Notes under the pieces: model-generated
Databases searched by the model: none
What the model was told of the DNA's origin: nothing
The model's input: the letters and a program-made list of their open reading frames with translations, nothing else
Part shown: positions 9,128 to 14,794 of the stretch, piece after piece
How positions within the stretch are numbered: position 1 is the first letter of the stretch
Layout: every line of letters starts with the position of its first letter
Translations under genes and position numbers: made by a program
NCBI GenBank assembly: GCA_944325905.1
Contig: CALVBY010000003.1
Span: 1-50,545, forward strand
Reading direction: 5' to 3'
Origin: Candidatus Gastranaerophilales bacterium
GTDB taxonomy: Bacteria; Cyanobacteriota; Vampirovibrionia; Gastranaerophilales; Gastranaerophilaceae
Length of the DNA: 50,545 bases

Positions 9128-9219
9128 TTTAACTCCGCACACATTACAATGTATATAAGACCGGTCAAATTTTTTTTTGCCAAAAGTTCTTTTTTGTTTT
9201 ACATTTTTTTACAAAAAAT

Positions 9220-10062
9220 CTATGAAAAAATTGTAAAAAATAATGCAGTCAAAATACCCACAATTACACAATAATATCCGAAAACTGCTAATGAAAATTT
9301 AGCAACAAAATTCAGAAAATATTTTATACACAAATAACCAACAGCACAAGACACCAACGTACCTAGTACAATAGCATTCCAATTATATGAAAGTACTTCA
9401 TGCAAATCAAGTTTTATAAATGGATAAACCATTGATGCCCCAAGTATAATAGGAATACTCAGCAAAAACGAATATTTTGCAGCTGTCAACCTGTCAAGTC
9501 CGTTAAATAAACCTGTTGCGATTGTCCAACCTGAACGAGAAAACCCGGGGAGTGCTGCCAAACCTTGCGCTATTGCAATAAAAATTGAACTTTTTAAATC
9601 AACATCAACCTTTGTAGGCATTTTTTTTGATTTATATTCACTGTAAAAAAGAACAAAACCTGTTATTATTAACAATATACCGACAATAGCGGGCGAATAC
9701 ACCAATTTTTCTGCAATTTTCTCCATCGGTAAAGCGACAGCTACCGTAATAATTGTACCTAATATTATAAATAACCCGACTTTTGCCTCTCTATTTGAAA
9801 AATCTTTAGTCTTTATTCCATTCCACAAACCCTTTAGTATATCCATGATTTCTTTTCTAAAGAAAATTAAAACTGCAATTAATGTACCAAAATGAAGCAT
9901 TATATCAAAAAAGATTTCTTCATTAGATTGCTGTACAATTTCAATACCTTTAAAAACCTTGTAGAAATTTGATGTAAAAACTAAATGTGCAGAACTTGAA
10001 ATCGGTAAAAACTCACTCAATCCTTGCACTATCCCCATTAATATTGCTTGTATAAAATTCAT
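9220..10062 (-). CDS. uppP: Undecaprenyl-diphosphatase
   Basis: UppP/BacA removes a phosphate from undecaprenyl diphosphate in the inner membrane so the lipid carrier can be reused for peptidoglycan and O-antigen synthesis. The 280-residue length is normal. The two signature regions are intact: QGLSEFLPISSSAHL (~13-27) and PGFSRSGWT. Many hydrophobic helices fit the multi-pass family topology. It is the last gene of the kdsD-kdsC-queD-uppP cluster, starting 5 nt after queD. No hairpin terminator follows, only A/T-rich sequence. Confidence 0.97.
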   Translation of the reverse strand: MNFIQAILMGIVQGLSEFLPISSSAHLVFTSNFYKVFKGIEIVQQSNEEIFFDIMLHFGTLIAVLIFFRKEIMDILKGLWNGIKTKDFSNREAKVGLFIILGTIITVAVALPMEKIAEKLVYSPAIVGILLIITGFVLFYSEYKSKKMPTKVDVDLKSSIFIAIAQGLAALPGFSRSGWTIATGLFNGLDRLTAAKYSFLLSIPIILGASMVYPFIKLDLHEVLSYNWNAIVLGTLVSCAVGYLCIKYFLNFVAKFSLAVFGYYCVIVGILTALFFTIFS

Positions 10063-10067
10063 CCCTA

Positions 10068-10430
10068 CTATTCCTCTTCAAAATATGATGCACAAGAAGT
10101 CTGAGTTTCCCAAACAGAAATCTTACTTAACTGAACTATCTTTTCCTTTAATTTCCAATATATAAAACTTGCAATCATTTCACTTGACGGACTTTCACCC
10201 TTAAACTCAGGAAGCTCGTTTACATCCTTATGGTCCAACATATCTAAAACAGCGTTCAATTCACGCTTTAACACTTTATAATCAATTAAAATGTTGCTTT
10301 TATCTAGCGTATCACCTTTAACATAAGCTTCAACCATCCAGTTATGTCCATGCTGATTTTCACACTCCCCATCATAATTCAACAAATGGTGTGCTGCAGA
10401 AAAAAATGCTTGCGTCTTGATCTCGTACAT
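10068..10430 (-). CDS. queD: 6-carboxy-5,6,7,8-tetrahydropterin synthase
   Basis: QueD converts dihydroneopterin triphosphate to 6-carboxytetrahydropterin, the first committed step of queuosine synthesis. The 120-residue protein has the FSAAHHL motif with a zinc-binding His, and ECENQHGHNW with catalytic Cys23 and zinc ligands His27 and His29. LDHKDVNE and a C-terminal VWETQTSCASY complete the pattern. It shares one base with the kdsC stop/start junction and sits between LPS genes, so it is cotranscribed but not functionally linked to them. The closely related eukaryotic-type PTPS is the alternative; the length and Cys position favour QueD. Confidence 0.93.
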   Translation of the reverse strand: MYEIKTQAFFSAAHHLLNYDGECENQHGHNWMVEAYVKGDTLDKSNILIDYKVLKRELNAVLDMLDHKDVNELPEFKGESPSSEMIASFIYWKLKEKIVQLSKISVWETQTSCASYFEEE

Positions 10431-10978
10431 TATTTAACCTCACTCCCGCTTCCGTTACTTCCTTCACAGACAATATATTCTTTTTCTATTCCTTGACAAT
10501 CCAGAATAAAATCACACAATTCTCTTACTGCTCCCTTGCCTCCATTTTTTGATGATACAAAGTGACATATTCCCTTAACTTCCTCCACTGCATCATTTGG
10601 GCAACAAGCAAGTCCGACTTTTTCTAAACAGCAAATATCCGGCAAGTCATCTCCCATATATGAAATCTGGTCATATTCAAGTGAATATTTTTCTTTTAAT
10701 TCTTCTAATGTCGGAAGTTTGTACTTTTTCCCTTGATGAAGCTCTGTTATATTCAGATTTTTAGCTCTGTGAGCAACCGTTCCGTTATTTCTTGCCGTAA
10801 TTATGGCAGTAACAAAACCTGATTTTGCCATCCTAACAAGCCCATGCCCGTCTTTTGCGTTAAAAGTCTTATATTCAACACCATTTTCATCGTAAGTTAC
10901 ACTTCCATCGGTCATAACTCCGTCAACATCAAAAACCATCAGCTTAATTTTTTTGGCTCGTTCTTTAAGTTCTATCAT
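10430..10978 (-). CDS. kdsC: 3-deoxy-D-manno-octulosonate 8-phosphate phosphatase
   Basis: KdsC is a HAD-family phosphatase that makes free Kdo from Kdo-8-phosphate for the LPS inner core. The HAD motif I is MVFDVDGVMTDG (Asp17 nucleophile, Asp19), motif II is TARNN, and motif IV is YMGDDLPD. At 182 residues it is the small, cap-less tetrameric type. Its ATG overlaps the kdsD stop by 4 nt (ATGA). The final ~20 residues (EGSNGSGSEVK) are low-complexity and dispensable-looking. Confidence 0.95.
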   Translation of the reverse strand: MIELKERAKKIKLMVFDVDGVMTDGSVTYDENGVEYKTFNAKDGHGLVRMAKSGFVTAIITARNNGTVAHRAKNLNITELHQGKKYKLPTLEELKEKYSLEYDQISYMGDDLPDICCLEKVGLACCPNDAVEEVKGICHFVSSKNGGKGAVRELCDFILDCQGIEKEYIVCEGSNGSGSEVK

Positions 10979-11949
10979 GCTACACCTGCTTTCAAAATAT
11001 CATGAATATGAATTACCCCAATAGGTTTGTCAGAGCCATCAACAACAGCTAAGGCAGTTATTGAATATTTTTCCATCAAATGCAATGCGCTGGCCGCATA
11101 TTCATCTTCTCTGATTCTTTTAGGATTAACTGTCATAACATCTTTTATTAACAAAGATACAGTATCAGGATATTTGATAAGCGTTCTTCTTATGTCACCA
11201 TCTGTCAAAACACCTGCAAGATTTCCGGAAGCATTTACAATAATTGCCATACCAAGTTTAAACTTTGAGATAACTTCAATAACTGATGTAAATGTATCAT
11301 TTTCATGAACAATTGGTAATTTATCCTCATCAGAAAGCATCAAATCTTTAACATGATACAAGAAACCTTTTCCAAGAGCTCCTGAGGGATGGAAAATCAA
11401 GAAATCTTCTTCGGAAAATCCTCGTTTTTCCAGCAAACAAACCGCCAAAGCATCACCCATTGCCAGTGTAGCAGTTGTACTTGCTGTCGGGGCTTTGTTC
11501 AAAGGACAGGCTTCTCTCTCAACTGAAATATCAATCACAACATCACTTGACTTGGCAAGTGTTGAATTCATATTACCCGTCATACCTATCATTGGAATAC
11601 CAAATCTCTTAATAAGAGGCAATAAATTCATTAACTCTTGAGTCTCACCGCTGTTAGAAATTGCAATAACAACATCTTCTCTTGTAATAACCCCGGAATC
11701 ACCATGTGTACTTTCTGCCGGATGTAAAAAATATGACGGAGTACCTGTTGAAGAAAGCGTAGCAGCAATTTTCTTACCTATCAGTCCGGATTTTCCCATA
11801 CCTGTAACAATTACACGACCCTTGCAGTTATACAAAAGCTCTACAGCTTTATCAAAATTATCACTTACTCTGTCTTTTAATCTTAGTATAGAATTTGCTT
11901 CTATAGTTAATACTTCTTTCGCCAAATCATTTATTGATTTTACATTCAT
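10975..11949 (-). CDS. kdsD: D-arabinose 5-phosphate isomerase
   Basis: KdsD/KpsF interconverts ribulose-5-phosphate and arabinose-5-phosphate, the Kdo precursor. The 324-residue protein has a SIS domain (~30-170), with VTGMGKSGLIGKKIAATLSSTG and AISNSGETQE. Two CBS domains follow (~205-324), with GVLTDGDIRR and PIGVIHIHDIL. The conserved HGDSGVIT and CPLNKAPTASTT segments are typical of this isomerase. It is the first gene of the cluster, behind an AAAGGGG ribosome binding site and a duplicated -10 region. Kdo synthesis implies an LPS-bearing outer membrane. Confidence 0.95.
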   Translation of the reverse strand: MNVKSINDLAKEVLTIEANSILRLKDRVSDNFDKAVELLYNCKGRVIVTGMGKSGLIGKKIAATLSSTGTPSYFLHPAESTHGDSGVITREDVVIAISNSGETQELMNLLPLIKRFGIPMIGMTGNMNSTLAKSSDVVIDISVEREACPLNKAPTASTTATLAMGDALAVCLLEKRGFSEEDFLIFHPSGALGKGFLYHVKDLMLSDEDKLPIVHENDTFTSVIEVISKFKLGMAIIVNASGNLAGVLTDGDIRRTLIKYPDTVSLLIKDVMTVNPKRIREDEYAASALHLMEKYSITALAVVDGSDKPIGVIHIHDILKAGVA

Positions 11950-11976
11950 AACTTCTACCTATCCCCTTTAAGCATT

Positions 11977-11999
11977 ATTATACACTAATTATACACTAA
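11977..11999 (-). promoter_or_regulatory. Tandemly duplicated -10 region upstream of kdsD
   Basis: On the minus strand the 11-bp unit TTAGTGTATAA occurs twice with no gap (11978-11988 and 11989-11999). Each copy creates a TGTATAAT -10 box, at 11977-11982 and 11988-11993. Confidence 0.55.
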
Positions 12000-12072
12000 A
12001 AGTATTAAATACTGATAAAAATTTTAAAGTTTTTAAAATTTTTGCGCGATTTTCATGTAAAAAGAGGGAAAT

Positions 12073-12357
12073 ATGGTCCAAAATATAACAAAAAGTAGAT
12101 TTTTAGACTTAAATTGTACAAATTCTCAAGAAATTTTGAATAATGTAAAAAAATACATAAATAAATTTGACTGTCCTAATCTTAAATTGGATTTATCCAA
12201 GCTCAATGTGCTTGACGCGACAAAGGTAATGGTCATATCCTCTGCATATCACTACAGCAAATATCCCAAAGGTAAAATTCAATGCCGTGTTCAATCAGAC
12301 AGTATAAAAAATCTTGTTACAAATTTTGCCGCAATAAATCTTGAAGTTATAGATTAA
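12073..12357 (+). CDS. Small STAS-like protein of unknown function
   Basis: The product has 94 residues and no signal peptide or membrane segment. The central part, LKLDLSKLNVLDATKVMVIS, resembles the beta-strand-then-helix core of STAS/anti-sigma-factor-antagonist domains, in which a Ser or Thr follows the acidic DxS loop. The family call is by shape only and weak. It starts after AGAGGGAAAT and is divergent from kdsD, with 123 nt between. rpmI follows 132 nt downstream but has its own promoter, so cotranscription is uncertain. Confidence 0.65.
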   Translation: MVQNITKSRFLDLNCTNSQEILNNVKKYINKFDCPNLKLDLSKLNVLDATKVMVISSAYHYSKYPKGKIQCRVQSDSIKNLVTNFAAINLEVID

Positions 12358-12384
12358 ACCGGTTAACATCTTTTCACAATTTAC

Positions 12385-12415
12385 TTGCAAAAAGAAATTT
12401 ATGTAATAATATAAT
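12385..12415 (+). promoter_or_regulatory. Promoter of rpmI-rplT
   Basis: TTGCAA (12385-12390) is followed by TAATAT at 16 nt or TATAAT (12410-12415) at 19 nt. The start of transcription would be near 12421, giving a leader of about 70 nt. Confidence 0.5.
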
Positions 12416-12419
12416 AATC

Positions 12420-12457
12420 AGCCGAAAGTTATAGGCTTTGGTATGCCTGTAATTTTT
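12420..12457 (+). promoter_or_regulatory. Candidate transcription attenuator in the rpmI-rplT leader
   Basis: TTATAGGC (12429-12436) pairs with GCCTGTAA (12445-12452) around an eight-base loop. TTTTTT follows directly, which is intrinsic-terminator geometry ahead of rpmI. A competing pairing AGCC (12420-12423) with GGCT (12434-12437) would disrupt it. In other bacteria L20 represses its own operon through the leader RNA. A similar role here is inference. Confidence 0.5.
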
Positions 12458-12489
12458 TAGTTACTTTAAACCAAAAAGGAGATAAGAAA

Positions 12490-12699
12490 ATGCCAAAAAT
12501 GAAAACACACAAGTCTGCTGCAAAACGTTACAAAGTAACAGCATCAGGCAAAATTCAAAAAAGACAAGCAGGTATAGGCCACTTGCTCCAACACAAATCA
12601 GGTTCTAGAAAACGTAGAATTTTCAAGATGGTTGGTGTTTCTGAGTCACACTTAAAACTGGTTTCCAAAGAGTTACCATACAAGAAGTATTCAAGATAG
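12490..12699 (+). CDS. rpmI: 50S ribosomal protein L35
   Basis: The 69-residue basic protein has the L35 signature MPKMKTHKSAAKRYKVTASGK and the HLLQHKS...KRR region that sits in the large subunit. An AAAAAGGAG ribosome binding site precedes it. rplT follows after 9 nt, the usual order. infC, commonly the first gene of this operon, is not here; a leader with a candidate attenuator takes its place. Confidence 0.98.
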   Translation: MPKMKTHKSAAKRYKVTASGKIQKRQAGIGHLLQHKSGSRKRRIFKMVGVSESHLKLVSKELPYKKYSR

Positions 12700-12708
12700 G
12701 AGCAAAAA

Positions 12709-13059
12709 ATGAGAGTAAAACGTGGTAATGTAAGTCGTTTAAGACATAAAAAAATATTAAAACTTGCTAAAGGTTTCAAAGGTGCAAGAAGCAGAATCTT
12801 CAAAGTAGCAAACACTGCTGTTATGAAAGCACTTAAGTATGCATACAGAGACAGACGCACTACAAAACGTAACATGAGACGTCTTTGGATCGTAAGAATT
12901 AATGCTGCAGTAAGAGAACGCGGTATGAGCTATTCAAGATTTTTGAATGCTTGCAAAAAAGCCAATATTGTTGTTAACAGAAAAATGCTTGCTGATTTAG
13001 CTGTTAATGATAAAGAAGCTTTTGACGTAGTATTTGAAACTGCTAAGTCTGCTAAATAA
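12709..13059 (+). CDS. rplT: 50S ribosomal protein L20
   Basis: The 116-residue basic protein matches L20 throughout ([53 protein letters not shown]). L20 is an early assembly protein of the 50S subunit and in other bacteria is the autoregulator of the infC-rpmI-rplT operon. Its own ribosome binding site (AGGAGCAAAAA) lies at the end of rpmI. A hairpin terminator follows. Confidence 0.98.
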   Translation: MRVKRGNVSRLRHKKILKLAKGFKGARSRIFKVANTAVMKALKYAYRDRRTTKRNMRRLWIVRINAAVRERGMSYSRFLNACKKANIVVNRKMLADLAVNDKEAFDVVFETAKSAK

Positions 13060-13080
13060 GCAATGATTAAGCCATAAAAA

Positions 13081-13106
13081 AAGAACCCTTAAGAGGGTTC
13101 TTTTTT
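13081..13106. terminator. Terminator between rplT and prepilin gene A
   Basis: AAGAACCC / GGGTTCTT stem with six-base loop and a T run on the plus strand. An A run precedes it, so it also serves the minus-strand prepilin gene. Confidence 0.85.
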
Positions 13107-13878
13107 ATTTGGATGAAATTTCTTGCAACATTTCATCAACTGTTTTACCTCCGGATTCTTTAAAACCCGAACCCTCCTTAAATTTTAAAATACCTTCGCT
13201 ATCTTTATACAATCTAAATGAGAATAAATCATAACCCCATTTATTTGGACCTTTCTTACCATTTATATCAACAAAGAATAACTGAGGAGAGATATTTACA
13301 GCTCCCCAACCATTGATTACAATAGTCCCATCAGCAAGTACCATTGTATAATTTTCATTCATCAAGTTATCTTTTTTCTGTGCAGACGGCATTCCAGATG
13401 CAATCTGGCTACCTCCATCATATGTATCACGACCCTCATATTCTGGTACACAACCGTTTGCATAAGGTTCTTTTTTACAAACTCTGGCAAATTTTAAGTT
13501 TTCACCAATAGCTTTTCCAAAAAGGCTACATTCGGTAAATATTCCACTATAGTCAGAAGGTACAGGCTTACCAGTAGAAACCAATACATATCCACCAATA
13601 CAAGTATTACCATCCTCAGCGTATTCTGAACAAACAGCAGGGCCATATGGATTAACATCCCAATAATAACATTTTGGAGGGACACCAAAATCGTACTCTG
13701 CCATCTGCATGGCCTGCCGCAACATAGCATATGTTTTTTTGAATTGAACCTTTAATGAATAATCCTGATATTTATGAATAAGTGTCGGTATTGTTAATGC
13801 GGCTACTATCCCGATTATTGCTATAGTTATCAATACCTCAGCTAAGGTAAATCCCTTTTTAAAACCATAAGTCACCAT
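13105..13878 (-). CDS. Type IV prepilin-like protein A
   Basis: This 257-residue protein has a short basic leader ending in Gly9, then FTLAEVLITIAIIGIVAA, the prepilin N-terminal methylation motif with Glu at +5 of the mature chain. A prepilin peptidase would cleave after Gly9 and the hydrophobic helix would pack in a pilus or pseudopilus core. The globular part has several Cys, a LADGTIVINGW segment and, near the C-terminus, VDINGKKGPN followed by G-x-D-x-F-x-F. The same two elements occur in prepilin B (47274-48014). The start at 13878 fits a perfect promoter with leaderless spacing. Upstream lies a nine-base C run inside a short ORF (see findings). Whether it is a major pilin, minor pilin or secretion pseudopilin cannot be told. 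Confidence 0.88.
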   Translation of the reverse strand: MVTYGFKKGFTLAEVLITIAIIGIVAALTIPTLIHKYQDYSLKVQFKKTYAMLRQAMQMAEYDFGVPPKCYYWDVNPYGPAVCSEYAEDGNTCIGGYVLVSTGKPVPSDYSGIFTECSLFGKAIGENLKFARVCKKEPYANGCVPEYEGRDTYDGGSQIASGMPSAQKKDNLMNENYTMVLADGTIVINGWGAVNISPQLFFVDINGKKGPNKWGYDLFSFRLYKDSEGILKFKEGSGFKESGGKTVDEMLQEISSK

Positions 13879-13884
13879 ATTTAA

Positions 13885-13913
13885 ATTATAGTTTCTATTG
13901 GCAATAGTGTCAA
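13885..13913 (-). promoter_or_regulatory. Perfect consensus promoter of prepilin A, leaderless spacing
   Basis: TTGACA (13908-13913), 17-nt spacer, TATAAT (13885-13890). The -10 box ends exactly 6 nt before the ATG, so position +1 coincides with the start codon. No Shine-Dalgarno is present. Confidence 0.85.
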
Positions 13914-13931
13914 GATGTTTACTATACCTAC

Positions 13932-13976
13932 TTAAAGGAGTTGCCCCCCCCCGTTATGTCTCTCGTACCAAAACAT
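13932..13976 (-). other. Candidate short leader ORF spanning the nine-base homopolymer upstream of prepilin A
   Basis: An ATG at 13976 follows GGAGGAATAAATT, a strong ribosome binding site at the end of plsY. It reads 14 codons (MFWYERHNGGGQLL) and stops. The three Gly codons are the homopolymer. With one extra G the frame runs on without a stop into prepilin A, adding 33 residues. Translation is not demonstrated. Confidence 0.45.
13944..13952. repeat. Homopolymer of nine C (nine G on the gene strand), locus A
   Basis: Uninterrupted C run in an AT-rich genome. It lies 30 nt upstream of the -35 box of prepilin A. The only other run of this length I noticed in the window is at 47198-47206, also upstream of a prepilin gene. 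Confidence 0.9.
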
Positions 13977-13990
13977 AATTTATTCCTCCA

Positions 13991-14590
13991 TTATCTCACT
14001 TTGTTTTCTTCGCCTCTAATTAATCGCCCAATATTTTCTCTATGCAAATATATTATATATATTGCACCTAAGGCACAATAACAAACATACGCAACAGGCT
14101 CATTAAAATACCACATCAAAAACGGCGATATAGCCAAAGCTATCATAGAACCCAATGACACATACTTTGAAAAATATGTTATTACAGCCCAAACACCAGC
14201 AATAATGAGACCAACCTGCCAATTAAGCGCCAAAATTGTTCCTACACCAGATGCAACAGATTTTCCACCGGTAAATTTCAAAAATACTGATTTACTATGA
14301 CCAATAATAACGGCAACAGCAGCCAAAACAGGTAAAAGTCCTATTTCAACAAAAGCTGTGGCGAAAATTTTAGCTAATATAACAGGTAAAGCACCTTTTA
14401 TAGCATCTAAAATCATTACTATAAAGAACCATTTTTTACCCATTACGCGTTTTACATTAGTAGCTCCGGTAGAACCGGAACCGATAGTTCTAATATCTTG
14501 TCCGGTAAAAAGTTTGACAATAATATAACCTGTAGGTATAGACCCAACTAAATATGCTAACAAAATTACTAAAAATAATTCCAAAATCAT
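13991..14590 (-). CDS. plsY: Glycerol-3-phosphate acyltransferase PlsY
   Basis: PlsY transfers the acyl group of acyl-phosphate to glycerol-3-phosphate in the inner membrane, the first step of phospholipid synthesis. The 199-residue length and motifs are canonical: GSIPTGYIIVKL near the N-terminus, GSGSTGATNVKRVMGKK, and FLKFTGGKSVASGVGT. Multiple hydrophobic helices fit the seven-helix topology. It reads toward prepilin A and ends 14 nt before the short leader ORF, so readthrough would carry that ORF. The adhesin gene is divergent. Confidence 0.97.
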   Translation of the reverse strand: MILELFLVILLAYLVGSIPTGYIIVKLFTGQDIRTIGSGSTGATNVKRVMGKKWFFIVMILDAIKGALPVILAKIFATAFVEIGLLPVLAAVAVIIGHSKSVFLKFTGGKSVASGVGTILALNWQVGLIIAGVWAVITYFSKYVSLGSMIALAISPFLMWYFNEPVAYVCYCALGAIYIIYLHRENIGRLIRGEENKVR

Positions 14591-14794
14591 AAAATAATCC
14601 TTTCGCTGTTAATCATAACACAAAATTAATAATAATTAATAATTTATATCTTGTTTATATTGTAAGGATATACAAAGTAAATAAAAATTTACTTTTAGAA
14701 AAATATCATGAGTCTAGCAAAAATTTTTATGTTTAAATGTTATTACTAAGGAGTTATTTTTTTAAAGATATTGAGGAAAGGACGTTATAGGATT
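14591..14794. other. Divergent intergenic region between plsY and the adhesin gene
   Basis: About 200 very AT-rich bases. No convincing promoter pair, hairpin or small gene is visible; regulatory sequence for both flanking genes is expected. Confidence 0.4.

Noticed and set aside
13932..13976. Poly-C run as an insertion boundary of a mobile pilin cassette
   Set aside because: No target duplication, inverted ends or matching run at the 3' side of either prepilin gene; the frame and promoter regularities fit a contingency site better.
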